61,335 nt of DNA from Sulfurimicrobium sp. (GTDB lineage: Bacteria; Pseudomonadota; Gammaproteobacteria; Burkholderiales; Sulfuricellaceae): contig JAUSBJ010000043.1 of NCBI GenBank assembly GCA_030652035.1, forward strand, positions 1 through 61,335. Reading direction: 5' to 3'. Below, piece after piece: positions 27,056 to 36,442 of this stretch. Below the pieces are notes generated by a model. It saw only the letters and a program-made list of their open reading frames with translations, searched no databases and had not been told where the DNA came from. The number at the start of each line of letters is the position of its first letter. Positions within the stretch are counted from its first letter, which is position 1. The position numbers and the translations under genes are program-made.

Positions 27056-27664
27056 TCACGCCACCGGCACCGAATCCTTGAACGACGAGCGCTGCGCCAG
27101 TTTTTCCGCCAGCTTGCCAAGATTGGGATGCGCCTCGCGCCACTGGATGTAAGGAAAGCGGAAATCGAGGTAGCCCAGCGTACAGCCGACGGCGATATCG
27201 GCCAGGCTGAAAAAGTCTCCGGTACACCAGGTTTTTTCTCCCAGCTCTTCCGACAAGGCTTCCAGCCCGCGGAAAACCTGGCTCTCCTGGCGCACGATCC
27301 ATTCCGGATCCTGCCTTGTCTCGGGCCTTTTCTTTTCCAGATAGATCGTTGCGGCGGATTCAGTCACCCCATCCGCCAGGGCTTCCCAGCGCCGCACGGC
27401 AATCCGCGGACGGTTTTCCTTGGGCAGCAAGGGCGAAACCGGGGTCAGATTGTCCAGATACTCGACAATGACGCGCGAATCGAACAGTGTGCTGCCATCA
27501 TCCATCACCAGCACCGGAACCTTGCCCAGGGGATTGTATTCAGGCACCTGGGTGGTCGCGTCCCAAGGGCTATCCACCACGCTCTCGTAGTCGATGCGTT
27601 TCTCAGCCAGCACCACGCGCACCTTGCGAGCAAAGGGGCTGGTCAGGGACATGATGAGTTTCAT
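27056..27664 (-). CDS. Glutathione S-transferase family protein
   Basis: The 202-residue protein has an N-terminal thioredoxin-like GST domain (MKLIMSLTSPFARKVRVVLA, then GKVPVLVMDDG with the cis-Pro and LFDSRVIVEYLD) and an all-helical C-terminal domain with FSLADIAVGCTLGYLDFR. These fit the YibF-like or beta-like bacterial GST group. The substrate is unknown. It follows acnB by 12 bases on the same strand and is probably co-transcribed with it. Confidence 0.93.
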   Translation of the reverse strand: MKLIMSLTSPFARKVRVVLAEKRIDYESVVDSPWDATTQVPEYNPLGKVPVLVMDDGSTLFDSRVIVEYLDNLTPVSPLLPKENRPRIAVRRWEALADGVTESAATIYLEKKRPETRQDPEWIVRQESQVFRGLEALSEELGEKTWCTGDFFSLADIAVGCTLGYLDFRFPYIQWREAHPNLGKLAEKLAQRSSFKDSVPVA

Positions 27665-27676
27665 GATTTTCTCTTT

Positions 27677-30238
27677 TTAAACCTGCGCAACCGGAATCAC
27701 CTTGCCTTTTACTGCGTAGGCTTCCATCTGGTTGAAGTTGAGGTAACGGTAGATATTGTCCGCCATGGGCGCTATCTTGTCCTGCACCAGGGCCAGATAT
27801 TCTTCAACACCGGGAATGCGCCCCAGGCGGGCGCATACCGCCGCCAGTTCCGCCGATCCCAGATAGACGCGGGCATCCTTGCCGAGCCGGTTGTCAAAAT
27901 TGCGCGTGCTGGTGGAAAACACCGTGGCCTTATCCGCCACCCGCGCCTGGTTACCCATGCACAGCGAACAGCCGGGCATTTCCATGCGCGCGCCGGCACG
28001 GCCGAGCACGCCATACACGCCCTCTTCGCGCAACTGCGCCTCGTCCATACGGGTCGGCGGCGCCACCCACAGCTTGGTCGAAAGCAGGCCGGCATCCTCC
28101 AGCACCCTGGAAGCGGCGCGGTAGTGGCCGATATTGGTCATGCAGCTGCCGATGAAGACTTCGTCGATCTTGTCCCCGGCCACGGCGGAGAGCGTTTTGA
28201 CGTCGTCCGGGTCGTTGGGGCAGGCCAAGAGCGGTTCCTTGATCTCGTTCAGGTCGATTTCCAGCACGTAGGCGTATTCCGCGTCGGCATCCGGCTCCAG
28301 CAGTTCCGGCTTGGCCAGCCAGGCCTTCATGCCGTCGATGCGGCGCTGCAGGGTACGCGCGTCCTGGTAGCCGTTTTCAATCATGTTTTCCAGCAGCACT
28401 ATGTTGGAATTCAGGTACTCGATCACCGGTTCCTTGTTGAGGCGTACCGTGCAACCGTTGGCCGAGCGCTCGGCGGAAGCGTCGGCCAGTTCGAATGCCT
28501 GCTCGACTTTTAGATCGGGCAGGCCCTCGATCTCAAGGATGCGGCCGTTGAATACGTTCTTCTTGCCTTTCTTGCCCACCGTCAGCTCTCCTTTCTGGAT
28601 CGCTGCATAGGGAATGGCGTTGACCAGGTCGCGCAGGGTGATGCCGGGCTGCATCTCGCCCTTGAAGCGCACCAGCACGGATTCTGCCATGTCCAGCGGC
28701 ATCACGCCCATGGCGGCGGCAAAGGCCACCAGGCCGGAGCCGGCGGGGAAGCTGATCCCGATCGGGAAGCGGGTATGCGAATCGCCGCCGGTGCCGACCG
28801 TATCCGGCAGCAGCATGCGGTTGAGCCAGGAATGGATCACGCCATCGCCTGGGCGTAGCGATACGCCGCCGCGCGAAGTGATGAAATCCGGCAGGGAATG
28901 TTGCAGCTTGACATCCACCGGCTTGGGGTAGGCCGCAGTATGGCAGAAGCTCTGCATCACCAGGTCGGCTGAGAAACCCAGGCAGGCCAGCTCCTTGAGT
29001 TCGTCGCGCGTCATCGCGCCGGTGGTGTCCTGCGAGCCCACCGTAGCCATTTTCGGCTCGCAATAAGTGCCGGGGCGTACGCCCGCCACGCCGCAGGCGC
29101 GGCCCACCATTTTCTGCGCCAGGGTATAACCCTTTCCGGTGTCCTTGGGATTAAGCGGCTGGATGAACAAATCGGACGGCGCCAGCCCCAGCACCTCGCG
29201 TGCCTTGCTGGTCAAACCACGCCCGATGATCAGGGGAATACGACCGCCGGCGCGCACTTCATCCGCCAGCGTCACCGGCTCAAGACTGAAAGTGGAAACC
29301 ACCTTGCCGGCGGCATCATGAATTTCGCCCTTGAACGGGTAAATGGTGATGACATCGCCCATCTTCAGCGCCGACACATCGCACTGGATCGGCAACGCAC
29401 CGGAATCCTCTGCAGTGTTGAAGAAAATCGGCGCGATCTTGCTGCCCAACACGATGCCGCCGGTACGCTTGCCGGGGATGTGCGGGATGTCCGCGCCCAT
29501 GTACCACTGCACCGAGTTGATGGCGGACTTGCGCGAGGAACCGGTGCCCACCACGTCGCCCACGTAGGCCAATGGCAGGCCTTTTTCTTTCAGCGTATCG
29601 ATGGTTTTCAGGCCATCCGGCATTTTGGCGACCAGCATTTCCTTGGCGTGCAGCGGGATGTCCGGGCGCGACCAGGCCGCTTGCGCGGGAGAAAGGTCGT
29701 CGGTATTGGTTTCACCATCCACCTTGAAAACCACGCACTGGATGCGCTCGGCCAGGTCCGGTTTGCTGGTAAACCATTCCGCATTGGCCCAGGACTGGAT
29801 CAGTTCCCGCGCATGGGCATTTCCGGCCTGCATCTTCTCCGCCACATCATGGAAGGCATCGAACACCAGCGTGGTGTGCGACAGCGCCTGCACCGCATCC
29901 GGAGCCAGGGTGGCGTCATCCAGCAGTTCAATCAGCGTACCCACGTTGTAGCCGCCCAGCATGGTGCCCAGCACCTGCACGGCATGCTGCCGACAGATCA
30001 GCGGCGTCTCGACCTTGCCATGCGCCACATCGGCAAGAAAGGCCGCCTTGACATAGGCTGCCTGATCCACCCCGGCCGGGACCTGGTTTTCGAACAGGTC
30101 GAGGAGAAAATCGCCTTCACCCTTTGGCGGGGATTTCAGCAATTCAACCAGGGCGGCGGTCTGTTCAGGGGAAAGAGGCAACGGTGGCAGTCCTTGCGCA
30201 ACGCGCTCGGCCACGTGATCACGATAGGCTTGTAGCAT
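27677..30238 (-). CDS. acnB: Aconitate hydratase B
   Basis: AcnB isomerises citrate to isocitrate using a 4Fe-4S cluster and can bind its own mRNA when iron is low. The 853-residue protein starts [19 protein letters not shown], the AcnB N-terminal HEAT-like domain, and has the swapped-domain order of the B family. Cluster cysteines appear in [13 protein letters not shown] and in [12 protein letters not shown] near the C-terminus. It supplies the icd reaction encoded about 5 kb away. Confidence 0.98.
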   Translation of the reverse strand: MLQAYRDHVAERVAQGLPPLPLSPEQTAALVELLKSPPKGEGDFLLDLFENQVPAGVDQAAYVKAAFLADVAHGKVETPLICRQHAVQVLGTMLGGYNVGTLIELLDDATLAPDAVQALSHTTLVFDAFHDVAEKMQAGNAHARELIQSWANAEWFTSKPDLAERIQCVVFKVDGETNTDDLSPAQAAWSRPDIPLHAKEMLVAKMPDGLKTIDTLKEKGLPLAYVGDVVGTGSSRKSAINSVQWYMGADIPHIPGKRTGGIVLGSKIAPIFFNTAEDSGALPIQCDVSALKMGDVITIYPFKGEIHDAAGKVVSTFSLEPVTLADEVRAGGRIPLIIGRGLTSKAREVLGLAPSDLFIQPLNPKDTGKGYTLAQKMVGRACGVAGVRPGTYCEPKMATVGSQDTTGAMTRDELKELACLGFSADLVMQSFCHTAAYPKPVDVKLQHSLPDFITSRGGVSLRPGDGVIHSWLNRMLLPDTVGTGGDSHTRFPIGISFPAGSGLVAFAAAMGVMPLDMAESVLVRFKGEMQPGITLRDLVNAIPYAAIQKGELTVGKKGKKNVFNGRILEIEGLPDLKVEQAFELADASAERSANGCTVRLNKEPVIEYLNSNIVLLENMIENGYQDARTLQRRIDGMKAWLAKPELLEPDADAEYAYVLEIDLNEIKEPLLACPNDPDDVKTLSAVAGDKIDEVFIGSCMTNIGHYRAASRVLEDAGLLSTKLWVAPPTRMDEAQLREEGVYGVLGRAGARMEMPGCSLCMGNQARVADKATVFSTSTRNFDNRLGKDARVYLGSAELAAVCARLGRIPGVEEYLALVQDKIAPMADNIYRYLNFNQMEAYAVKGKVIPVAQV

Positions 30239-30282
30239 CTTGGTTATCCTGTTTTGAGTTCAATCAATTCACAAATCCAACC

Positions 30283-30354
30283 CCCCTTAAATCCCCCCTT
30301 ATCAGGGAGGAATCCGCTGCTCCTCCCCTGACAAGGGGAGGCCGGGAGGGGTTT
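30283..30354. repeat. GC-rich inverted repeats between dut and acnB
   Basis: The gap contains AACCCCCCTTAAATCCCCCC, then CTTATCAGGGAGG and CTCCTCCCCTGACAAGGGGA with GGGAGGGGTTTT, that is several C-runs and G-runs able to pair (for example CCTCCCCTGACAAGGGGAGG at 30322-30341). This is a type of intergenic repeat common in GC-rich proteobacteria. It follows the dut stop on the minus strand and may act as a terminator. Confidence 0.6.
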
Positions 30355-30358
30355 TCGG

Positions 30359-30805
30359 TTAATGCTTGCCGGTGCTGCCGAAGCCGCCCGCACCGCGCGC
30401 GCTGTCGGCGAATTCGTCGACGATGTTGAATTCCGCCTGCACCACCGGCACCACCACCAGTTGCGCAATGCGCTCCATGGGATTGATGGTGAAAGCGGCC
30501 TGGCCGCGGTTCCAGCAGGACACGAAGAGCTGGCCCTGGTAGTCCGAGTCGATCAGCCCCACCAGATTGCCCAGCACGATGCCATGCTTGTGACCGAGGC
30601 CCGAGCGCGGCAGGATCATGGCGGCATAGCCGGGGTCGGCCAGGTGGATGGCGATACCAGTGGGAATCAGTTCGGTCTGGCCAGGATTCAGCACCAAAGC
30701 GCCATCCAGACAGGCACGCAAATCCAGTCCGGCCGCGCCGGGGGTGGCATAGGCCGGAAGCTGTTCGTGCATGCGCGGGTCGAGAATTCTTACATCAATT
30801 TTCAT
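30359..30805 (-). CDS. dut: dUTP diphosphatase
   Basis: Dut hydrolyses dUTP to dUMP, keeping uracil out of DNA. The 148-residue trimeric-type enzyme shows the five motifs in order, including [12 protein letters not shown] (motif 1), [10 protein letters not shown] (motif 2), GLIDSDYQG (motif 3), [11 protein letters not shown] (motif 4) and the C-terminal [11 protein letters not shown] arm (motif 5). It overlaps the coaBC end by four bases (ATGA), the usual coaBC-dut pairing. Confidence 0.98.
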   Translation of the reverse strand: MKIDVRILDPRMHEQLPAYATPGAAGLDLRACLDGALVLNPGQTELIPTGIAIHLADPGYAAMILPRSGLGHKHGIVLGNLVGLIDSDYQGQLFVSCWNRGQAAFTINPMERIAQLVVVPVVQAEFNIVDEFADSARGAGGFGSTGKH

Positions 30806-32013
30806 GCTTCTTTTCCATTTTTCTGTGTTTTTTTGTACAAGTTTGCGATGTGGGCAATCAATTGCCGCGCCAGGGTGATTTTCGGCGCCCTCGGCAAGGG
30901 ATGGGTGCCGTCATCGTCAAACAGCACCAGTTCGTTTTCATCCCCGCCAATGGCGGTCTGCACCAGGTTGGCGGCAAGCAGCGGCAGATTCTTGCGCCGC
31001 CGCTTCATCTCGGCATATTCGTGCAGGTTCTCGCTCTCGGCGGCAAAGCCAACGCAAAAAGGCGGGTTGGGCAGGTTCACCACATTCGATACGATATCCG
31101 GATTCGGCGCCAATTCCAGTGTCAGAATATGGGCGTCTTTCTTGATCTTCTGCTCGGAAGGATTGAGCACGTAATAGTCGGCCACCGCAGCCACGCCAAT
31201 GAAAACATCCGCCCAGTTCACATTCTCATTCACTGCCTTGAGCATCTGCTGGGCCGTGGTGACATTCACCACGCGGGCGCCTGCGGGTGGTTTAAGGCAG
31301 GTCGGACCGCTGACCAGCGTGACTTCCGCGCCTGCTTCCATGGCCGCGCGCGCCACGGCGTAGCCCATCTTGCCGGAACTGGAATTGGTGATGCCGCGCA
31401 CCGCATCGATGGCCTCGAAAGTCGGGCCAGCGGTGATCAGGACATGCTTGCCCTGCAACAGTTTGGGCTGGAAGAAGGCTTCGATGCCGGCCAGCAGGTC
31501 TTCGGCCTCCAGCATCCGCCCCATGCCGGTTTCACCACAGGCCTGCGCGCCGCTATCGGGGCCGAGAATGGTGACGCCATCCTCGCGAATCTGGCTGATA
31601 TTGCGCCGCGTGGCGGGATTTTCCCACATCTGTCTGTTCATCGCCGGCGCCACCAGCAAGGGGCACATGCGTGCCAGGCACAAGGTGGAGAGCAGATCGT
31701 CCGCCAGACCATGCGCCAGCTTGGCGATGAAATCGGCGCTGGCGGGCGCCACCATCACGGCGTCGACATCGCGGGTGAAATCGATGTGCGCCATGCCGTT
31801 GTCGATACGGTTGTCCCACAGGTCGGTGAACACCGGACGCCCGGATAGCGCCTGCATGGTCACCGGGGTGATGAATTGGCACGCCGCCTGGGTCATCACC
31901 ACCTGAACCTCGACATTCTGGCGCACCAGCAGCCGCACCAGTTCCGCCGCCTTGTAAGCGGCCACGCCGCCGGTGATGCCCAGCAACAGGCGTTTTTTTG
32001 CTAAATCGGTCAT
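30802..32013 (-). CDS. coaBC: Bifunctional CoaBC (coenzyme A biosynthesis)
   Basis: CoaBC couples phosphopantothenate to cysteine (CoaB) and decarboxylates the product (CoaC). The 403-residue protein has the flavin-binding CoaC part ([37 protein letters not shown]) and the CoaB part ([24 protein letters not shown] start of the second domain). The start at 32013 follows GGAAAG; an in-frame ATG four codons upstream is less well placed. It is divergent from radC and overlaps dut. Confidence 0.97.
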   Translation of the reverse strand: MTDLAKKRLLLGITGGVAAYKAAELVRLLVRQNVEVQVVMTQAACQFITPVTMQALSGRPVFTDLWDNRIDNGMAHIDFTRDVDAVMVAPASADFIAKLAHGLADDLLSTLCLARMCPLLVAPAMNRQMWENPATRRNISQIREDGVTILGPDSGAQACGETGMGRMLEAEDLLAGIEAFFQPKLLQGKHVLITAGPTFEAIDAVRGITNSSSGKMGYAVARAAMEAGAEVTLVSGPTCLKPPAGARVVNVTTAQQMLKAVNENVNWADVFIGVAAVADYYVLNPSEQKIKKDAHILTLELAPNPDIVSNVVNLPNPPFCVGFAAESENLHEYAEMKRRRKNLPLLAANLVQTAIGGDENELVLFDDDGTHPLPRAPKITLARQLIAHIANLYKKTQKNGKEA

Positions 32014-32046
32014 AATGCTTTCCATTTTACGTGAAAAAGAAAGTCA

Positions 32047-32724
32047 ATGGCGATAACGGATTGGCCCGAAGACGAGCGACCCAGGGAGCGCCTGCTGAAA
32101 CAGGGCGCTGCCAGCCTGTCCGACGCGGAACTGCTGGCCATTTTCCTGCGCATGGGTGTCACGGGAAAAAGCGCGGTGGATCTGGCGCGCGAACTGCTTA
32201 AGCAGTTCGGTAGCCTGACTGCGCTAGGTTATGCCAGCCAGGCTGATTTCTGTGCCATTCCCGGCCTCGGGCCGGCCAAATATGCGCAGTTGCAGGCCGT
32301 ACTGGAAATGGCGCGACGCGCCCTGCGGGAAGAAATGGTTCAGGGCGGCAACGTGCTGAATTCGCCCCAGGCGGTAAAGAATTATTTGCGGCTGGCTCTG
32401 GGCGGGCACGAACATGAAGTATTTTGTGCACTTTTCCTCAATGCCCAGAATGGCCTCATTGCCTGCGAAGAACTCTTTCGCGGCACACTGACCCAGACCA
32501 GCGTCTACCCGCGCGAAATCCTTAAACGCGCGCTGCACCACAATGCCGCGGGGGTGATTTTCGCCCATAACCACCCTTCTGGCGTGGCAGAGCCCAGCAA
32601 CGCCGATCAATTGCTCACCCAGGCCTTGAAAAATGCCCTGGCGCTCATAGATACCCGGGTCATGGATCATTTTATTGTAGGCGGCGGCACAGTGCTGTCC
32701 TTTGCGGAACGAGGTTTATTATGA
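32047..32724 (+). CDS. radC: RadC family JAMM-domain protein
   Basis: The 225-residue protein has the N-terminal helix-hairpin-helix part ([18 protein letters not shown]) and a C-terminal JAMM metalloprotease-like domain with [16 protein letters not shown], giving the H-x-H-x7-S-x2-D zinc ligands. Despite its name, a DNA-repair role is doubtful and the true function is unknown. It is divergent from coaBC with 33 bases between and overlaps the next gene by four bases. Confidence 0.96.
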   Translation: MAITDWPEDERPRERLLKQGAASLSDAELLAIFLRMGVTGKSAVDLARELLKQFGSLTALGYASQADFCAIPGLGPAKYAQLQAVLEMARRALREEMVQGGNVLNSPQAVKNYLRLALGGHEHEVFCALFLNAQNGLIACEELFRGTLTQTSVYPREILKRALHHNAAGVIFAHNHPSGVAEPSNADQLLTQALKNALALIDTRVMDHFIVGGGTVLSFAERGLL

Positions 32725-33296
32725 AAGCTTTAATCGTCACCGCCCACCCGCAACCTGACAGCTTCACTCAGGCACTGACCGAGCGTTTTATCGCAGGCGT
32801 GGTTGCAAGCGGCCATGAGGCAGAAATAGCCGATCTTTATGGCGAAGGCTTCAATCCGGTGGTATCCGTCCAGGAAATGAATGGCTGGCAAAACGGCCTG
32901 GTTTCGCCGGAAATCCGCGCCGAACAGGAACGCATCAGAAGCTGCGACGGCCTGGTACTGTCTTACCCGGTATGGTGGAGCACCCCGCCCGCCATCCTCA
33001 CCGGCTGGCTGCAACGCGTACTGACCCTGGGCTTCGCTTTCCAGCATGAGGGTAGCCGCACCGAGGGCCAGCTCAGGATGCGCGCGCAGATGCTGGTGAA
33101 TGTCGGCAGCAAGCAGCGCCAGGATGTCGATCTTGCCACCCTGTATATCGAGCCGATGCTCGGCGTGCTGCGCTACTGCGGCATGGAAATACTCCCCACC
33201 CAGGCCAACTGGGGCGTTTATCAAAAGGCCGACCGGGCGGCGCTAGAGGCTTATATCGAACAGGCATTCGAGAACGGAAAACGATTTTTTGCTTGA
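32721..33296 (+). CDS. NAD(P)H-quinone oxidoreductase, flavodoxin-like fold
   Basis: The 191-residue protein belongs to the NQO1/KefF/MdaB flavodoxin_2 family: it begins [20 protein letters not shown] and has the FMN-contact string [20 protein letters not shown]. These enzymes reduce quinones by two electrons. The exact member cannot be fixed. It overlaps the radC stop as ATGA, so the two are translated together, and it ends just ahead of the rpmB promoter. Confidence 0.93.
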   Translation: MKALIVTAHPQPDSFTQALTERFIAGVVASGHEAEIADLYGEGFNPVVSVQEMNGWQNGLVSPEIRAEQERIRSCDGLVLSYPVWWSTPPAILTGWLQRVLTLGFAFQHEGSRTEGQLRMRAQMLVNVGSKQRQDVDLATLYIEPMLGVLRYCGMEILPTQANWGVYQKADRAALEAYIEQAFENGKRFFA

Positions 33297-33322
33297 GTTC
33301 GGCGGCAGAAATATGGTATAAA
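33293..33322 (+). promoter_or_regulatory. Sigma70-type promoter of rpmB-rpmG
   Basis: TTGAGT (33293-33298) and TATAAA (33317-33322) are separated by 18 bases, a good match to the sigma70 pattern. The -35 box overlaps the stop of the quinone reductase gene. TAGGAG a few bases before the rpmB start is the ribosome-binding site. Confidence 0.7.
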
Positions 33323-33367
33323 TTGCGTTTTTCGAATTCCCGATACAAAATTTAGGAGTCACCTCAA

Positions 33368-33604
33368 ATGGCACGCGTATGTAAAGTCACCGGCAAGCGC
33401 CCGATGACGGGAAATAATGTTTCCCACGCCAACAACAGGACCAAGCGCCGCTTCCTGCCCAATCTTCAATATCGCCGCTTCTGGGTTGAAAGCGAAAACC
33501 GCTGGGTACGTCTGCGCGTGAGCTGCGCGGCCCTGCGCACCATTGACAAAAAAGGCATTGATGCCGTGCTGGCCGATCTGCGCGCCAGCGGTGAAGCAGT
33601 TTAA
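33368..33604 (+). CDS. rpmB: 50S ribosomal protein L28
   Basis: L28 is a small protein of the large ribosomal subunit. The 78-residue protein starts [20 protein letters not shown] and shows [17 protein letters not shown], the standard L28 block. It is the first gene of the rpmB-rpmG pair with its own promoter. Only one Cys is visible, so it is a zinc-free form. Confidence 0.99.
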   Translation: MARVCKVTGKRPMTGNNVSHANNRTKRRFLPNLQYRRFWVESENRWVRLRVSCAALRTIDKKGIDAVLADLRASGEAV

Positions 33605-33614
33605 GGAGTAAATC

Positions 33615-33782
33615 ATGGCTAAAGGCGGACGCGAGAAAATCAAACTGGAATCCTCAGCGGGTACCGGTCACTTCTATACCACGACCAAAAACAAGCGCAC
33701 CATGCCGGAAAAAATGGCGATCATGAAATATGATCCCAAGGCGCGCAAGCACGTGGAATACAAGGAAATAAAACTGAAGTAA
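33615..33782 (+). CDS. rpmG: 50S ribosomal protein L33
   Basis: This 55-residue reading frame starts [20 protein letters not shown] and ends [18 protein letters not shown], a typical L33. No zinc-binding cysteines are present, so it is the C-minus form. AAGGAG lies ten bases before the ATG, right behind the rpmB stop. The pair rpmB-rpmG is conserved across proteobacteria. Confidence 0.99.
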   Translation: MAKGGREKIKLESSAGTGHFYTTTKNKRTMPEKMAIMKYDPKARKHVEYKEIKLK

Positions 33783-33825
33783 GGGAAGGCGATGCCGGTT
33801 ACCAGCCAGGCTAAGCAACCAGATT

Positions 33826-33858
33826 AAACCCCGGCGCCACAAGCGTGCGGGGTTTTTT
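33826..33858 (+). terminator. Terminator after rpmG
   Basis: AAACCCCG (33826-33833) pairs with CGGGGTTT (33848-33855) around a GC-rich loop and runs into a T-tract. It lies 44 bases after the rpmG stop. Confidence 0.9.
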
Positions 33859-33875
33859 CATGCCAGGGGAAATTC

Positions 33876-34412
33876 ATGAAAAAACAACTCCTTCTTCTTT
33901 GCCTGCTGCCCGCAACAGCCATGGCAGCCGGGCTTGACCAGTCAAGCTGGGGGAAGTTCGATTACGATTTCGAGGAGAAGCCCTGGGTAGAGCTTGCAAC
34001 CCAGCTCCCTCCCGCGCCAAAACCGGAAAACCTCCTACCCTTCTACGTCAGCGCAACAACGGACAACCGCTTCTTCGTAGACAGCGCATCGGTGACAATT
34101 GGCGAGGACAAGGTGGTGCGTTACACGCTGCTGATCAAGTCCGCCACAGGCGCAAGCAACATCAGCTACGAGGGCATGCGCTGCAGCTCGGCCGAAGTGA
34201 AACGCTATGCATTCGGCCGCAACGACGGCAGCTGGGGCAAGGCACGCAATGCCAAGTGGGAAGACATTCGTTACCAGGAAGTCAACCGTCATCACCACAT
34301 GCTCTACGACGATTTTTTCTGCCCGCGCGGCATCGCTGTCCAGTCCCCTGCAGAAGCGCTTAATGCCCTCAAGCGCGGCGAACACCCCGCCAGCAAGGGC
34401 ATTGCCTGGTAG
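33876..34412 (+). CDS. CNP1-like family secreted protein
   Basis: The 178-residue protein has a clear signal peptide (KKQLLLLCLLPATAMA, cleavage near residue 17). The mature part contains FVDSASVTIGEDKVVRYTLL and YEGMRCSSAEVKRYAFGRND, which match the CNP1-like family (PF08750) first noted in neisserial and betaproteobacterial genomes. The function of the family is unknown. Two Cys (CSS and FFCPRG) may form a disulfide in the periplasm. The gene stands alone after the ribosomal pair. Confidence 0.9.
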   Translation: MKKQLLLLCLLPATAMAAGLDQSSWGKFDYDFEEKPWVELATQLPPAPKPENLLPFYVSATTDNRFFVDSASVTIGEDKVVRYTLLIKSATGASNISYEGMRCSSAEVKRYAFGRNDGSWGKARNAKWEDIRYQEVNRHHHMLYDDFFCPRGIAVQSPAEALNALKRGEHPASKGIAW

Positions 34413-34538
34413 CAGATCCGCTGCCATTCAGTTAAGTGCAGCGCCGGACACCCGACCGGCCCGTTCCCCTGACCGCCACCCTTGGTGGCGCCACCATCAG
34501 TTACAATCACTCCGTTACAAACCATTCGTAGGGACGCC

Positions 34539-35456
34539 ATGAATTCAATCATCGAGCGCATCAGCGCTCATGCCGGAGAGATCATTCTGGGCAAGGACAG
34601 GCAGATTCGCCTGGCGCTTGTCTGCCTCTTGGCGCGCGGCCACCTGCTGATCGAGGATTTGCCCGGCGTGGGAAAAACCACCCTGGCGCACGTGCTGGCC
34701 AAAACACTGGGACTACACTTCCAGCGCATCCAGTTCACCAGCGATCTCTTGCCTGCGGACATCCTGGGCGTATCCATCTATGAGCGCGACAGCGCCAGCT
34801 TCAAATTTCATCCTGGCCCGATATTTGCGCAACTGATCCTTGCCGACGAGGTCAACCGCGCCACGCCCAAGGCGCAAAGCGCGCTGCTGGAGGCGATGGA
34901 AGAACACCAGGTTACGGCGGAAGGCGTAACCCGTCCCCTGCCGGAGCCGTTCTTCGTCATCGCCACGCAGAACCCGGCTTACCAGATCGGCACTTTTCCC
35001 CTGCCGGAATCCCAGCTTGACCGTTTCCTGATGCGCATCGAACTGGGCTACCCGGATGCCCAAGCCGAACGCGCCCTGCTGCAGGGCAAGGACAGACGCG
35101 AGTTACTGACGCAGTTGCAGCCCTGTCTTGAGCCACAGGAACTTGCCGCGCTGCAACAGCGCGCCGCACAGGTCTTCGTGTCGGACGCCTTGCTGGACTA
35201 TGTTCAGGCGCTGATCCATTTCACGCGCCAAACGCCACGCTTCCTGAACGGCCTTTCACCGCGCGCCGGACTGGGCCTGCTGCACGGCGCCCAGGCCTGG
35301 GCATTCAGCGATGGCCGCCGGGAAGTCCTGCCGGAAGACGTGCAGGCCATTCTGCCCGCCGTGGCCGGACACCGCCTGCGGCCAGGCGCGGAATTCGCCG
35401 GCGAAAGCGGCGCAGCGCTGGCCCAGTATCTGCTGGCTTCTGTCGCAATCCCCTGA
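34539..35456 (+). CDS. MoxR-family AAA+ ATPase
   Basis: The 305-residue protein is a MoxR ATPase, a chaperone-like AAA+ group that often matures or assembles partner complexes. It has Walker A GVGKTTLAH, Walker B LILADEVNRA and the ATQNPAYQIGTFPLPESQLD sensor segment. The start at 34539 follows the usual N-terminus (MNSIIERISAHAGEIILGKD). It heads a tight operon with a DUF58 gene (two bases away) and a transglutaminase gene, the standard MoxR-DUF58-TgpA cluster. Confidence 0.96.
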   Translation: MNSIIERISAHAGEIILGKDRQIRLALVCLLARGHLLIEDLPGVGKTTLAHVLAKTLGLHFQRIQFTSDLLPADILGVSIYERDSASFKFHPGPIFAQLILADEVNRATPKAQSALLEAMEEHQVTAEGVTRPLPEPFFVIATQNPAYQIGTFPLPESQLDRFLMRIELGYPDAQAERALLQGKDRRELLTQLQPCLEPQELAALQQRAAQVFVSDALLDYVQALIHFTRQTPRFLNGLSPRAGLGLLHGAQAWAFSDGRREVLPEDVQAILPAVAGHRLRPGAEFAGESGAALAQYLLASVAIP

Positions 35457-35458
35457 CC

Positions 35459-36442
35459 ATGGCCGAGTTCGACGGGTCAAAACGGCGCCGCCCCTCCCTG
35501 CGCATCCCGTTTCTGGAGCGCGTGCTCCGGCCAGCCCAGGAAAACGGCCCGGTCATATTGACCCAGGGAAGGCTGTATATCCTGCCCACCCGCCACGGAC
35601 TGATCTATGCGCTGATGCTGCTGGTGATGTTGCTCGGCGCCATCAATTACGCCAACAGCATGGGCCTGGTACTCACTTTCCTGCTTGCCAGCCTGGCTGT
35701 GGTATCCATTCTGCATACCTACCGCAACCTGGCGCAGCTTCGGGTCGAGGCGGGCAAGGCCGACCCGGCATTTGCCGGGCAGGAGGCGAATTTTCACCTC
35801 CTGCTGGACAATCCTTCCACCCGGCCCCGCTTTGCCATCGGCCTGGGCCGCGGAAAAAGCACTATTGCTTACAGCGATATCGCAGCCGGGAACCCTACTA
35901 GGTTTGAATTCAGCGTTCCGGCCACTGAACGCGGGCTTTTGCATCCCGGCCGTTTCAGCCTGTTTTCCACCTTCCCTCTCGGCCTCTTCCGGGTCTGGGC
36001 CCACCTCAACCTGGACATGAGCTGCCTGGTGTATCCCCGCCCTGCAGTCGAGACCATGCCGCTCCCATTGGGCAACTCGGACACGCCGCAACAAGGCCAG
36101 GCGCAAGGCGATGGGCAGGACGATTTCAGCGGACTGCGCGGTTATCGCACAGGCGACGGATTGCGCCATGTCGCGTGGAAGGCGGTGGCCCAGGAGCGCG
36201 GCATGCTGACCAAGCAGTTTTCCGGCGAAGCTGCGCAGGAAATCTGGCTGGACTGGGATAGCCTGCCCGGCATGGACACGGAAGCCAGGCTATCCCGGCT
36301 CACGCGCTGGGTGCTGGATGCCGATCGCGCCGGGCTCTGCTACGGCCTCAAACTGCCAGGCTTGCAGCACCCGCCCGCCCATGGGCGGGAACAGATGCGC
36401 CGCTGCCTGCAAGCCCTGGCCCTGTTCGGGCATGCACCATGA
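35459..36442 (+). CDS. DUF58 domain-containing membrane protein
   Basis: The 327-residue protein has two membrane helices near residues 45-85 (HGLIYALMLLVMLLGAINYA and the next stretch) and a C-terminal DUF58 region with FSGLRGYRTGDGLRHVAWKA. DUF58 proteins are partners of MoxR ATPases and may have a divergent von Willebrand-type fold. It overlaps the tgpA start as ATGA. Role in cell-envelope assembly is inferred from the cluster. Confidence 0.94.
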   Translation: MAEFDGSKRRRPSLRIPFLERVLRPAQENGPVILTQGRLYILPTRHGLIYALMLLVMLLGAINYANSMGLVLTFLLASLAVVSILHTYRNLAQLRVEAGKADPAFAGQEANFHLLLDNPSTRPRFAIGLGRGKSTIAYSDIAAGNPTRFEFSVPATERGLLHPGRFSLFSTFPLGLFRVWAHLNLDMSCLVYPRPAVETMPLPLGNSDTPQQGQAQGDGQDDFSGLRGYRTGDGLRHVAWKAVAQERGMLTKQFSGEAAQEIWLDWDSLPGMDTEARLSRLTRWVLDADRAGLCYGLKLPGLQHPPAHGREQMRRCLQALALFGHAP